From Maribacter thermophilus (GTDB lineage: Bacteria; Bacteroidota; Bacteroidia; Flavobacteriales; Flavobacteriaceae), in contig NZ_LDAS01000001.1 in NCBI RefSeq assembly GCF_001020565.1, forward strand, positions 2,194,520 to 2,258,519: a DNA stretch of 64,000 nt. Direction: 5' to 3'. Positions 1 to 9,274 of this stretch are shown piece by piece (the stretch's first letter is position 1; each line of letters begins with the position of its first letter). The notes beneath the pieces are model-generated. The model did no database searches. It had not been told where the DNA came from and was given only the letters and a program-made list of their open reading frames with translations. A program made the translations under genes and the position numbers.

Positions 1-1
1 A

Positions 2-1990
2 GCTGAGTTAAGTAATAAGTTCACCGTAAACGGAACCATGAACTTTACGAAAAGTGATGTTAAATCACCTCCTATCGCTGCCAGTACAGGTAACGGTGCA
101 TTTGGTGACGGTGCTTCGGTATTCGGCCATTTGTTCTTTACGCCAAGAAGTGTTGACCTAATGGGACTTCCTTATCAAAATCCTATTGACGGAAGCAGTG
201 TTTACTACAGAGGTGGTAACGATATTCAAAACCCACGATGGACCGCAGAGAATGCCTTTGCCAATCAAAACACCAACAGGGTATTTGGTAGCACCCAGTT
301 CAGCTACAAGATAAACGACAATATCAATGTTTTCTGGAGAACAGGTTTAGATTTCTACACTGAACGTAACGAGATCGGTCAAAACAAAGGTGGTGCCGAA
401 GGATATGTGCAAGGTAGGTATCAAACCTATGACAACAAAAATACCATTTGGGATCATACCGCACAGTTAAACGGTATGTGGCAATTAACGGACAAATTAG
501 ACATGAATGTTAACTTAGGTGCAACTTCTAGAAGAACAGAATTTTCTAGACAAGGTGTTACCAGTGACCAACAATCTATTTTCAATGTCTTTAAGCATTA
601 CAACTTTGCAACATCTGCGCCAGTTCAGTATGACGAGATCCAGAACATTATGGGTGTTTACGCACAAACAGAATTTGGTTACGACAACTTTGCATATTTA
701 ACCTTGGCGGCAAGAAATGATTGGGTTTCCAATTTTATAGAAAACTCTATCTTTTATCCTTCTGCCAGTTTATCAATATTGCCTACGGCACTTATAGATG
801 GGTTGCAGTCTCAAAACGGTCTTAACTTCTTAAAATTAAGAGCTGGTTACGGTACCTCTGCAGGTTTCTTTGGCGGGTATCCTGTAGCCAACACGGCAAC
901 TTTGGACACTAGAGAATTCCTTAAAGATGGTACTTTGGTCTCTTCTATTACAGTAGATGACGAATTGGCAAATCCAGCTCTAAGTCCAGAATTATTACAA
1001 GAGCTTGAATTTGGTCTTGAATCAAGATTCATCCAAAACAGGGTATCCTTGGACGTATCCATTTACAAGAAAACCACTACAGATCTAATTTCAGAGCAAC
1101 CATTGGATCCTTCATCCGGTTACACTTCAACTGTAACAAATATTGGTGAGGTTCAGGTAAAGGGTATAGAAGCTGATTTAGGTGTTTCTCTATTTAGAAG
1201 TGAAAACGAAGGTGGTTTTAACTGGGATGTAAACGCCAACTTTACGGCTGATGAATCTACAGTAATCGACTTAGGACAGGATACGGACAACATTAACATT
1301 GGAGGTCTGTTCTCTGACCTTTCCAACTTTGCCGTAGCAGGAAGGCCATTCGGTATTATCATGGGCTCTAGAGTCTTAAGAGATGATGCAGGCAACAAAG
1401 TAGTTACCAGTACAGGTAGTTATGCCGAGGAAAATGGATTGTTTGAAATAGGTGATCCTAATGCCGATTGGAGATTGAACGTAAGTAATGGATTCAGGTT
1501 CAAGAACTTTAGTTTTAACTTCGATATATCTTACAGGCATGGTGGTGATGTTTACGCAAATACCATCTCTGCTTTGGTAGGTCGTGGTTTAACTACCGAT
1601 ACTCAAGACCGTGTATCCACATTCATTTTACCAGGTGTTAAAGCTGATGGTTCGGTAAATGACATTCAAATCAACAACTCTGACTACTACTTCAGCAACG
1701 TGGCTTTTGGCCCAAGCGAATTACAGGTTTACGATGGTAGTACCATTCGTCTAAGAGAAGTTAGGTTAGGATATTCAGTACCTAGCAAGGCATTGGAAAG
1801 AACTCCATTTGGATCTTTAAGTTTTACCTTAACTGGTCAAAACCTATGGTTTAAAGGTATAAACATACCTGAGGGCACTAATTTTGACCCAGAAAACTTA
1901 GGGGTCGGTGTAGGTAATGCACTAGGATTTGACTTTATCAATAGCCCAGGTTCAAGAAGATATGGTATGTCTATAAAAGCAACATTTTAA
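2..1990 (+). CDS. SusC/RagA-family TonB-dependent outer-membrane receptor, C-terminal part (5' end outside window)
   Basis: The reading frame is open from the first bases of the window, so the true start lies upstream and only about 660 C-terminal residues are visible. The first Met in frame, at 38, is internal. The protein shows the alternating aromatic and polar beta-strands of a 22-strand barrel, SusC-type segments such as SPELLQELEFGLE and VTNIGEVQVKGIEA, and a C-terminal strand ending in Phe (SIKATF), as expected for insertion by BamA. The plug domain and any TonB box are outside the window. The next gene encodes a SusD-like lipoprotein 12 bases downstream, the usual SusCD arrangement in which SusC is the TonB-driven channel and SusD the lid. 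The substrate (glycan, peptide or other) cannot be read from what is here, because no glycoside hydrolase or sulfatase gene accompanies it. Confidence 0.95.
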   Translation, partial: AELSNKFTVNGTMNFTKSDVKSPPIAASTGNGAFGDGASVFGHLFFTPRSVDLMGLPYQNPIDGSSVYYRGGNDIQNPRWTAENAFANQNTNRVFGSTQFSYKINDNINVFWRTGLDFYTERNEIGQNKGGAEGYVQGRYQTYDNKNTIWDHTAQLNGMWQLTDKLDMNVNLGATSRRTEFSRQGVTSDQQSIFNVFKHYNFATSAPVQYDEIQNIMGVYAQTEFGYDNFAYLTLAARNDWVSNFIENSIFYPSASLSILPTALIDGLQSQNGLNFLKLRAGYGTSAGFFGGYPVANTATLDTREFLKDGTLVSSITVDDELANPALSPELLQELEFGLESRFIQNRVSLDVSIYKKTTTDLISEQPLDPSSGYTSTVTNIGEVQVKGIEADLGVSLFRSENEGGFNWDVNANFTADESTVIDLGQDTDNINIGGLFSDLSNFAVAGRPFGIIMGSRVLRDDAGNKVVTSTGSYAEENGLFEIGDPNADWRLNVSNGFRFKNFSFNFDISYRHGGDVYANTISALVGRGLTTDTQDRVSTFILPGVKADGSVNDIQINNSDYYFSNVAFGPSELQVYDGSTIRLREVRLGYSVPSKALERTPFGSLSFTLTGQNLWFKGINIPEGTNFDPENLGVGVGNALGFDFINSPGSRRYGMSIKATF

Positions 1991-2002
1991 AAAAAAAAGA
2001 AA

Positions 2003-3694
2003 ATGAAAATATTTATTAAAAACTTAGTTCTAACAGTTTTCTCCGCGGGGCTTATTCTTTCGTGTGAGAGTACGGAACTTGATTTAATTACCGACCCAAA
2101 TGCGGTGAGTCCTGATCAAGCTACTCCAGATTTTTATCTGAATCGTGTACAAGAAGAATTTGCAAGATTCAACGAAGACATGGGATCCAATGGTGCCGAG
2201 GTAACAAGATTGGAAAACATGGGCACACGTTTGTACCAACAAGCTTACTCTCCAGCATCTCAAGACGGAGAATGGAGATATGCCTATTCCTCTATGTTAA
2301 CAGATATTAGCGCCATGAATATTTTGGCTACCGAAGCTAACTTTAAGCGTCATATAGGTATGGGGCAAGTAATGCAAGCCTTTACAATAGTCACCTTGGT
2401 AGATTTTTATGGAGATGTTCCATACACCGAAGCCATTTCAGGTATAGATAACTTAAACCCAACAGCCGATAGCGGAGCATCTATTTACGCTGCCGCAATG
2501 GATTTGTTGGACGATGCAATCGCTAACTTTACAACTGACGATAATGCCGCTGATCCTGAGAATGATTATTACTATGGTGGAGATTGGGATACTTGGGTGA
2601 AATTGGCCAACTCTATAAAATTGAAAATTTATGCACAGACAAGATTGGTAGATGCCAGTGCAGCTGCCTCTTTTGAGACAATTATTACCGGTGGTAACTA
2701 TATCACTTCTGTAGATGAAGATTTTCAATTTTCTTGGGGAACCAACGTGGTCAACCCTGATGCTAGACATCCTGATTATGCCGATAACTACACCACAACT
2801 GGTGCTGGAGACTATATGTCCAATTGGTTGATGAATTATATGGACAATTCCAAAAAAGATAATGCCATAACCATCTACAATGACAGCGACCCAAGAATTC
2901 GTTACTACTTTTATAGACAAAACCCAACCACACCAGGTGCAGTTGATTCCGATGGCCCTAACCAACAGACTCTTTCTTGTAGTGTAGAGCCTATCCCTGA
3001 TCATTATGCTGATGGAAACTTCACTTTCTGCTACCTACCTAATGGTTATTGGGGTAGAGACCATGGTGATGACGATGGTACACCTCCAGATGGGGAATTG
3101 AAAACCACGTATGGTGTTTATCCAGCTGGTGGTGAGTTCGATGACAGTACTTTTGCTGGGGTTGATTTAGGCTCTGGTGCTGCTGGTGCCGGTATAACCC
3201 CCATTTTCTTGGCACAGACAATAGATTTCCTTAAAGCAGAAATGGCTTATTTTGACAACGAGCTTGAAGATGCAAAAACATATATGCTAGACGGAATAGA
3301 AAAATCGATTGAAAAAACAATGGCTTTTGGTGTCTTGGATGGTGGTGCAGATTTATCACTTGAACCTACCGCCACCGACGTTACCGATTACCTTGCAGAG
3401 GTCGAAGCAGAATATGATGCCGCTGCTGGTGATGAAAAGTTAAATCTATTGGCAAAAGAATTCTTTGTATCATTATTTGGTAACGGAATAGATGCATATA
3501 ACTTTTATAGAAGAACAGGATATCCAAATGACCTTCAACCAAACCTGGAACCAGATCCTGGTGCCTTCATCAGATCGTTCCTTTACCCTGCGGTCTATGC
3601 CAACAATAACAGTAATGTAACGCAAAAGACGTCAGTAACAGAAAAAGTTTTTTGGGACAACAACCCTGATAGCGGTTTTCCTTTATCAAATTAA
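2003..3694 (+). CDS. SusD/RagB-family nutrient-binding outer-membrane lipoprotein (SusD-like type 2)
   Basis: 563 residues with a lipoprotein signal at the N-terminus; the lipobox LILSC places the acylated Cys near residue 20. The body is helix-rich, with TPR-like segments (for example YAYSSMLTDISAMNILA and the VTLVDFYGDVPYTEA block) typical of the SusD-like_2 branch, which NCBI names SusD/RagB family nutrient-binding outer membrane lipoprotein. The C-terminal FYRRTGYPNDLQPN segment is also typical of the family. It should sit on the cell surface as the lid of the upstream SusC channel and bind the imported ligand. It follows the SusC gene by 12 bases and precedes a third lipoprotein gene by 12 bases, so the three are very probably one operon. 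Confidence 0.93.
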   Translation: MKIFIKNLVLTVFSAGLILSCESTELDLITDPNAVSPDQATPDFYLNRVQEEFARFNEDMGSNGAEVTRLENMGTRLYQQAYSPASQDGEWRYAYSSMLTDISAMNILATEANFKRHIGMGQVMQAFTIVTLVDFYGDVPYTEAISGIDNLNPTADSGASIYAAAMDLLDDAIANFTTDDNAADPENDYYYGGDWDTWVKLANSIKLKIYAQTRLVDASAAASFETIITGGNYITSVDEDFQFSWGTNVVNPDARHPDYADNYTTTGAGDYMSNWLMNYMDNSKKDNAITIYNDSDPRIRYYFYRQNPTTPGAVDSDGPNQQTLSCSVEPIPDHYADGNFTFCYLPNGYWGRDHGDDDGTPPDGELKTTYGVYPAGGEFDDSTFAGVDLGSGAAGAGITPIFLAQTIDFLKAEMAYFDNELEDAKTYMLDGIEKSIEKTMAFGVLDGGADLSLEPTATDVTDYLAEVEAEYDAAAGDEKLNLLAKEFFVSLFGNGIDAYNFYRRTGYPNDLQPNLEPDPGAFIRSFLYPAVYANNNSNVTQKTSVTEKVFWDNNPDSGFPLSN

Positions 3695-3706
3695 AAAAAT
3701 AGAATT

Positions 3707-4591
3707 ATGAAAAGATATATTAAAAACATATTAATGTTATCGTTGGTTTCCGCTGGCTTTTTGGCCTGCGAATCCAGCAATAAGACTATAGACGATGTCT
3801 TCGAAGAAGTGACCAGGGGGGCTGTCTTTAGATCAACGACCTCGGCTTCAGAAGTAGCCGCACAGGAATTTAGTTATGAAGATCCCAATGCCCAATATTC
3901 TGTCACCTTTGAGGTCGAAGATAATGCTCAAGGCGAGTTATTGGACAATGTTGAAATCTATACTTCTTTCACCAGTATAGCAGATGACGCTTTATCAACT
4001 ACATCAACGTTGCTTAAAACGATTTCTGCTTCCGAGTTCACCCCTAATGAAGATGGACTTCCATCTATAACCGTTGTTTTAACCCTAGGAGAACTTGTTG
4101 CTGCCAATGGTTTATCTGATGGAGATTATTTTGGTGGAGACAGTTTTACGATCAAATACGTTCTTAATCTTACAGATGGAAGATCTTTTACCAATACCAA
4201 CTTGAACAGTACGGTATCGGGTGGATCTTACTTTAGGTCTCCTTTTATCTACACCATTCCATTGGTTTGCCCTCCAATAGCTCCAACTCCAGGAACATGG
4301 ACAATGGTATTGAACGATTCTTATGGTGACTCATGGAATGGCGCTTCTTTGGACGTGAACATTGATGGCACTATCACAAATTATACTCATGATGGAGGTG
4401 ATAGCACAACTATTACATTTGATGTTCCTACAGGAGCAGAATTAATTCAAATTGTTTATAACAGTGGCTCTTATGACGAAGAAAATACTTTTCAAGTAAC
4501 TTCTGCAAATGGAGAGACCGTTTTGGACTTAGGCCCAGAACCAAAAGCTGGAGCAAGTCTTTTTGATTTCTGTCTACCTTTGAATTTATAA
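3707..4591 (+). CDS. Surface lipoprotein of the SusCD operon, function unknown
   Basis: 294 residues. The signal peptide ends in the lipobox GFLAC, giving an acylated Cys near residue 20. Residues from about 30 to 180 look like a beta-rich domain. The last 105 or so residues form a separate module that starts at LVCPP, contains NDSYGDSWNGASL, and ends with FDFCLPLNL. The two Cys that flank this module could form a disulfide. The module resembles small beta-sandwich repeats found in other flavobacterial surface proteins, but I cannot name a defined family. It is the last gene of the SusC-SusD unit, so it is probably an accessory surface ligand-binding lipoprotein. Function is inferred only from position. 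Confidence 0.85.
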   Translation: MKRYIKNILMLSLVSAGFLACESSNKTIDDVFEEVTRGAVFRSTTSASEVAAQEFSYEDPNAQYSVTFEVEDNAQGELLDNVEIYTSFTSIADDALSTTSTLLKTISASEFTPNEDGLPSITVVLTLGELVAANGLSDGDYFGGDSFTIKYVLNLTDGRSFTNTNLNSTVSGGSYFRSPFIYTIPLVCPPIAPTPGTWTMVLNDSYGDSWNGASLDVNIDGTITNYTHDGGDSTTITFDVPTGAELIQIVYNSGSYDEENTFQVTSANGETVLDLGPEPKAGASLFDFCLPLNL

Positions 4592-4610
4592 TATAATTTA
4601 TAGAATATGT

Positions 4611-4644
4611 AAAAAGGTGCAAACATATGTTTGCACCTTTTTTT
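4611..4644 (+). terminator. Rho-independent terminator after the SusCD operon
   Basis: A 32-base perfect palindrome with core GGTGCAAACATATGTTTGCACC flanked by A5 and T5, running into further T residues. It begins 19 bases after the stop of the third lipoprotein gene. As DNA it has no spacer at the dyad; the RNA would form a GC-capped stem followed by a U-tract. Because it is symmetric it could also work on the opposite strand. Confidence 0.85.
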
Positions 4645-4686
4645 GTTTACTCATGTAGCAATAAAAATTCGGTATTCTCAATTCCC

Positions 4687-4715
4687 TTGCCTTTTTCACA
4701 TATTTCTTACCTTTA
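4687..4715 (+). promoter_or_regulatory. Putative promoter for the sorbosone dehydrogenase-like gene
   Basis: TTG at 4687-4689 and TACCTTTA at 4708-4715 are 18 bases apart. This fits the Bacteroidota primary-sigma pattern TTG-N17-23-TAnnTTTG with one mismatch in the -7 box. The predicted transcript would begin about 20 bases before the ATG at 4743. It lies just after the SusCD terminator, so it would make the next unit independent. Confidence 0.45.
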
Positions 4716-4742
4716 AAATATAACCCAGTCCATACAACCAAT

Positions 4743-6146
4743 ATGAAAAAATTAAAATTAGTTTTATTATTTATCGTGCTAATTAACTCTTGCAAAGAGA
4801 ACCCGATAAAAGAAACTAAAAAAGTTGCCTCACCTACCAATTCTGAAAATCGGGCAAAGGAAGAAAAAGAGCAGACAAACGGGGGGTTATTCTTACCGGA
4901 TGGTTTTTCTGCGTTAGTAGTTGTAGACAGTATAGGCCCTTCTCGCCATATAGCGGTCAACGACAACGGTGATATCTATGTTAAATTGAGGGAACCTAAG
5001 AGAATTAACGGCAATATGGCCCTAAGGGATACCGACGGCGACGGAAAAGCCGATATTATAAAACGTTTTGGCGATTACCCCAACGACGGCACCTTTGCTA
5101 CAGAAATGCGTATTCACAACGGTTATCTCTACTTTAGCTCAGAACAAGTAATCTATAGACAAAAGCTATCCGATTCCGAATTAATTCCGGAAGGAAAACC
5201 AGAGGTTGTTCTTACAGATCACTTTCCTAAAAGATGGCACAATGCCAAATCTTTGGCTTTTGACGAAGAAGGAAATATGTATGTTACTTTTAGTGCCCCT
5301 ACCAATGCCTGCGAGGATGCCAACTCTAAAGGGCAAATAAAAGGTATGTACCCCTGTCCTGGCCTAGATGTATTGGGCAGCATATGGAAATTTGATGAAA
5401 ACAAATTGGGACAATCGCAACAAGATGGTCAACTGTATGCAACCGGCATCAGGAGCATGGTGGCCATTTCATGGAACCATGAGGACAACACCTTGTACGG
5501 TGTACAACATGGCCGAGATTACCTACACAACCATGCACCACAATATTATAGTAAATGGGACCAAGCCGTATTACCTGCCGAAGAATTTATGAAAATAGAG
5601 GAAGGTGATAACTTCGGATGGCCTTATAGCTACTACGACCATTTTAAAAACAAAAAAATGGTAGCCCCCGAATATGGAGGGGATGGCCAAAAAGAAGCTG
5701 TGGGCTTTAAAGATCCTATTATAGGCCTACCGGCACACTGGGCACCTAATGATCTATTATTCTACACCGGAAACCAATTCCCCCCTAGATATAAAGAAGG
5801 AGCATTTATTGCCTTTCATGGATCAATGAATAGAGGTCCTTACCCCCAAGGAGGTTATATTGTGGCCTTTGTTCCCTTCAAAAAAGGAAAGCCAACCGGC
5901 AAATGGGAAGTTTTCGCCGATGGTTTTATTGGGGTAGATTCCGCCCAAACCACCGACGACGCAAAATACCGCCCTATGGGACTATCTCAAGGTAAAGATG
6001 GATCGCTTTATATCTCAGAATCAAAACAGGGAAAAATATGGCGAATTAACTTTAATGGAGACCGTGAAATCTTTGGCGACAAAGAACTAGAAAAAATGGA
6101 AAAACGAAAATCCCGACCCCATTTAAAAACTCCTGAAAAACCTTAG
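4743..6146 (+). CDS. Glucose/sorbosone dehydrogenase-like beta-propeller lipoprotein
   Basis: 467 residues. The N-terminus has a short signal peptide with the lipobox LINSC, followed by a charged Lys/Glu linker to about residue 45. The rest is a six-bladed propeller of the PQQ-dependent glucose/L-sorbosone dehydrogenase superfamily: LPDGFSALVVVD start, DTDGDGKAD loop, WHNAKSLAFDEEGNMYVTF, GIRSMVAISWN, EGDNFGWPY and the terminal DGSLYISESKQGKIWRI blade. Such proteins oxidise sugars or aldoses with PQQ in the periplasm or on the outer membrane. I did not verify every PQQ ligand, so the oxidase activity is inferred. It is separated from the SusCD operon by a terminator and lies 73 bases before another propeller lipoprotein. 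Confidence 0.85.
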   Translation: MKKLKLVLLFIVLINSCKENPIKETKKVASPTNSENRAKEEKEQTNGGLFLPDGFSALVVVDSIGPSRHIAVNDNGDIYVKLREPKRINGNMALRDTDGDGKADIIKRFGDYPNDGTFATEMRIHNGYLYFSSEQVIYRQKLSDSELIPEGKPEVVLTDHFPKRWHNAKSLAFDEEGNMYVTFSAPTNACEDANSKGQIKGMYPCPGLDVLGSIWKFDENKLGQSQQDGQLYATGIRSMVAISWNHEDNTLYGVQHGRDYLHNHAPQYYSKWDQAVLPAEEFMKIEEGDNFGWPYSYYDHFKNKKMVAPEYGGDGQKEAVGFKDPIIGLPAHWAPNDLLFYTGNQFPPRYKEGAFIAFHGSMNRGPYPQGGYIVAFVPFKKGKPTGKWEVFADGFIGVDSAQTTDDAKYRPMGLSQGKDGSLYISESKQGKIWRINFNGDREIFGDKELEKMEKRKSRPHLKTPEKP

Positions 6147-6219
6147 TGTTTATTATCAATAAAAAAAGTAATTTATTCCAATCAAAAAAACGACCGATCA
6201 TCATCCAATAACCCATATC

Positions 6220-7584
6220 ATGAGCAAATCTTCTTCTCTCCTAAAAATGAACCTGGCATACATGCTCTTAGCATGCTGCCTATTTTCATGTTCCGATGAC
6301 GATTTTACACCACCTCATTCTGAAGAGGAAGAAATCTTATTGGACGAGAATCAGGAAGGTAACGAAGAAGAAGAAGAAGAAGAAGAAACATCCGAAAATA
6401 CCGGGGAGACTATAGAAGGTGAAATGGGTACCGTCACTTTTTACAATAAAAACCTGACTGAGGACCATTACATTCTTGTAAACGACGCCATGAGCAATAG
6501 GGTTTATTTAATGGACAAGAATGCGGACATGGTCTACGAATGGCCCTTAGGAGGTCAAAAAATCGGGAATGATGCCGTAATACTTCAAGACGGCACCTTA
6601 TTAGCCTCATTACAAGACGATAATCCAGAGATTTTATTCGGAGGCTTTGGCGGTAAAATTCAGATTATAGCAAAAGATGGCGAGATTTTATGGGATTATA
6701 GTTATTCTAATAGCGAGCACCGATCTCATCATGATGTGGAGTTACTTCCAAATGGTAATATTTTAGCAATTGCTTGGGAAAAAATGTCAGAAGCCGAAGC
6801 TTTGGAAAACGGCTCTAAATATGGAACAGACCTATACCCTGAATCTATTATAGAAATAAACCCAGACACCAACAGCATTACATGGGAATGGCATGCCAAA
6901 GACCACCTCGTGCAAGACTACGATAGCTCTAAGCTAAATTATGGAGTAGTAGAAAACAATCCTCAATTAATAAATCTTAATTACTACGAGGCCACCGACG
7001 GAAATATAATGCATGCAAATGGTATTGGTTATGACGGACTAAACGACCTTATTTATCTAAGTGTCAATTATTATAGTGAAGTCTGGGTCATAGACCATTC
7101 TACCAGTACAGAAGAAGCGGCCGGCCATACCAGTGGAAATTTTGAAAGAGGCGGCGACCTACTATACAGGTTCGGTAACCCAAGCACCCAAAATAAAGGA
7201 GAAACAAATCGGCTTTTCCACAACAATCATTTCCCAAACTTATATGAGGACGGGAAAATGTTGATTTTTTCAAATGGAGGAGACTTGGAACAATCTACCG
7301 TTTATGAATTTGATTTGCCAAATGAACTCTCCCTTAAAACCGTTCCAGAAACTACAAACCCCGAAATTACATGGAGTTACTCTAACCCGGAAATTTATTC
7401 CCCAAAAGTATCGGGAGCTGTACGTTTACCCAATGGAAACACCTTAATTACCGAAGGTGACTACGGCATATGGGAAGTTACCACCGAAGGTGAAATCGTA
7501 TGGAAATTTTCGGCTGTAGGTTTTTTCTGGAGGGCATACCATTATGCCAAGGATGATCCGGCAATATTGGCCTTAGATCTTTAA
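6220..7584 (+). CDS. Aryl-sulfate sulfotransferase-family (ASST-like) lipoprotein
   Basis: 454 residues. The signal peptide carries the lipobox CLFSC and is followed by an unusually acidic linker (residues about 30-65) that includes eight consecutive Glu. The body has the repeated blades of the arylsulfotransferase propeller: LVNDAMSNRVYLMDK, HHDVELLPNGNILAIAWE, DIMHANG-type segment NIMHANGIGYDGLND, LFHNNHFPNL, and VRLPNGNTLITEGDYGIWEV. Conserved His residues in HHDVE, MHANG and NNHFP are candidates for the sulfo-transfer centre. ASST enzymes move sulfate between phenols by a PAPS-independent mechanism; the flavobacterial members are named by homology and rarely tested. An alternative start exists at 6247, but the first ATG gives a normal signal peptide. 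Confidence 0.8.
   Translation: MSKSSSLLKMNLAYMLLACCLFSCSDDDFTPPHSEEEEILLDENQEGNEEEEEEEETSENTGETIEGEMGTVTFYNKNLTEDHYILVNDAMSNRVYLMDKNADMVYEWPLGGQKIGNDAVILQDGTLLASLQDDNPEILFGGFGGKIQIIAKDGEILWDYSYSNSEHRSHHDVELLPNGNILAIAWEKMSEAEALENGSKYGTDLYPESIIEINPDTNSITWEWHAKDHLVQDYDSSKLNYGVVENNPQLINLNYYEATDGNIMHANGIGYDGLNDLIYLSVNYYSEVWVIDHSTSTEEAAGHTSGNFERGGDLLYRFGNPSTQNKGETNRLFHNNHFPNLYEDGKMLIFSNGGDLEQSTVYEFDLPNELSLKTVPETTNPEITWSYSNPEIYSPKVSGAVRLPNGNTLITEGDYGIWEVTTEGEIVWKFSAVGFFWRAYHYAKDDPAILALDL
6364..6387 (+). repeat. (GAA)8 trinucleotide repeat in the ASST-like gene
   Basis: Eight perfect GAA units code for eight Glu in the linker behind the lipidated Cys. Changes in copy number would stay in frame and only alter linker length. 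Confidence 0.9.
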
Positions 7585-7660
7585 AAAATGTCGCTTGTTT
7601 TTATGTATGCCGAGTTGAAAAAAATTCACACCTGATGCTCAAATTAAGTATCTTCGCCCC

Positions 7661-8395
7661 ATGAATGATCAAATATATGGCATAAGGGCCATTTTAGAAG
7701 CTATCGATTCCGAACAGCCAATCAATAAAATCTTTCTTCAGAGAGGGCTTAGTGGCGAACTTTTCAAAGAACTGGAGTCTGCCATAAGGAAAAACGATCT
7801 TATTTGCTCATATGTACCTGTTGAAAAACTCAACAGGCTAACCAAAAACAACCATCAGGGAGCCGTGGCGAGTATATCTCCCATTAAATTTCATACCCTT
7901 GAAACATTGGTAGAAACAGTATCGAACAAAGAGAGCAATGCCCTATTTCTCCTTTTAGATCAACTTTCGGATGTTCGTAACTTTGGGGCCATCATCAGAA
8001 CAGCGGAATGTACCGGTGTAGATGGCATTATAATTCAGAAAAAGGGTGCCGCCCCAGTAACCGCAGACACGATTAAAACCTCGGCAGGTGCTGCTTTTAA
8101 AGTTCCTATTGCAAAAGTAGACCATATAAAGGACGCTATTTATTATTTACAAGCCTCTGGTATTAAGGTGGTATCGGCGACCGAGAAAACAACGGATTCC
8201 ATATATGATGTTTCATTCACCCAACCCATTGCTATCGTAATGGGGGCCGAAGACCAAGGTATTTCCCCCTCTATTTTAAAAGCTTCGGACTACAAGGCCA
8301 AATTACCCTTGTTAGGAGAAATTGAATCATTGAACGTTTCCGTCGCTTGTGCCGTATTTTTATACGAAGCGGTCAGGCAACGTCTACAAGGCTAA
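7661..8395 (+). CDS. rlmB: 23S rRNA (guanosine-2'-O-)-methyltransferase RlmB
   Basis: 244 residues, the normal size for RlmB. An N-terminal substrate-binding domain (IYGIRAILEAI, NHQGAVASI) is followed by the SpoU/TrmH knotted methyltransferase domain. All three SPOUT motifs are visible: NFGAIIRTAECTGVDGII with the catalytic Arg, IVMGAEDQGIS, and LPLLGEIESLNVSVACAVFLYE. The enzyme methylates the 2'-O of G2251 (E. coli numbering) of 23S rRNA. TATCTTCG (7649-7656), close to the Bacteroidota -7 consensus, sits only 4 bases before the ATG, so transcription may start near the start codon. The gene converges on the rhomboid gene and overlaps it by 4 bases. Confidence 0.93.
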   Translation: MNDQIYGIRAILEAIDSEQPINKIFLQRGLSGELFKELESAIRKNDLICSYVPVEKLNRLTKNNHQGAVASISPIKFHTLETLVETVSNKESNALFLLLDQLSDVRNFGAIIRTAECTGVDGIIIQKKGAAPVTADTIKTSAGAAFKVPIAKVDHIKDAIYYLQASGIKVVSATEKTTDSIYDVSFTQPIAIVMGAEDQGISPSILKASDYKAKLPLLGEIESLNVSVACAVFLYEAVRQRLQG

Positions 8396-9138
8396 TTCTC
8401 CGTAGGTCTTTCACCATCATTACTTTCCTTGTAATGATATTTATAATTTATCGATTCTTGAGATTCCTCCTCTGGTATCGACTCAATAAAGTTACCTTCT
8501 GCATCAAAATGCCTTAAAAAAGGGTCTTCCTCTTCGTTATAACCTTCTTTTTCCCATTCAAACTTTTTGGGCAACGGCACTCGCACCTTGAATATCAGTG
8601 CAAAGAACAGCCCTGTTATAAAACCACCCAAATGACCTTCCCATGAAATACCTTCTTTAACCGGAAATATATACCACAGAAGACTCCCATATATAAACAC
8701 TACCACCAAAGAAAGGGCCACCAACCGATAATGCTTTGTAAAAATACCTTTGAAGAAAACGAAACTTGCCAACACATAAATAAGCCCACTGGCACCAATA
8801 TGGTATGACGGCCTTCCGATCAACCAAGTGATCGCTCCCGATAACAACACCCCGCCTACCAATACTTTAAAAGCTACTTTATCATAAAAATAAAATAGGG
8901 CCGAAAGCAAAACCGCAAGCGGAATGGTATTGTTCCACAGATGCTCTAGAGAACCATGGATAAAAGGACTAAAGACAATCCCTTTTAACCCCGTGACCGT
9001 TCTTGGATAAATACCGTAGTCGTTAAAGTTTGTTCCCATCAACAACTCTACCCAATAAACCGTCCATATGGTCAGAACGGCTACCAAAGGAACAAAAATC
9101 ACCTTGTTCGAAAACTTAAAATGTTGATTCTCTAACAT
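8392..9138 (-). CDS. Rhomboid-family intramembrane serine protease
   Basis: 248 residues with about six membrane helices. The catalytic pair is visible: Ser117 in HIGASGLIY and His169 in WEGHLGGF. The HxxxN motif of the family appears as HLWNN at about residues 66-70. The cytoplasmic C-terminal tail from about residue 190 is acidic (KEGYNEEEDPFLRHFDAEGNF). Rhomboids cut membrane proteins inside or near their transmembrane segments; the substrate here is unknown. It is transcribed away from rarA and converges on rlmB with a 4-base overlap of the two 3' ends. Confidence 0.9.
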   Translation of the reverse strand: MLENQHFKFSNKVIFVPLVAVLTIWTVYWVELLMGTNFNDYGIYPRTVTGLKGIVFSPFIHGSLEHLWNNTIPLAVLLSALFYFYDKVAFKVLVGGVLLSGAITWLIGRPSYHIGASGLIYVLASFVFFKGIFTKHYRLVALSLVVVFIYGSLLWYIFPVKEGISWEGHLGGFITGLFFALIFKVRVPLPKKFEWEKEGYNEEEDPFLRHFDAEGNFIESIPEEESQESINYKYHYKESNDGERPTEN

Positions 9139-9274
9139 TTTACACTTAGTATCAATTAATTGGCCAAAATAAAAAATCGGTTAAAATGTCATTTACCAAA
9201 AATAAGTCTAAATTTTTATCCAATATTGTCTATCCGTCAAATGCGTTTAGTAAACTTTATTCTATTTTTATACC

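Noticed and set aside
2453-3004. A 183-codon open frame on the minus strand inside the SusD gene.
   Set aside because: Antisense to a convincing SusD-like gene; no signal, motif or start context of its own.
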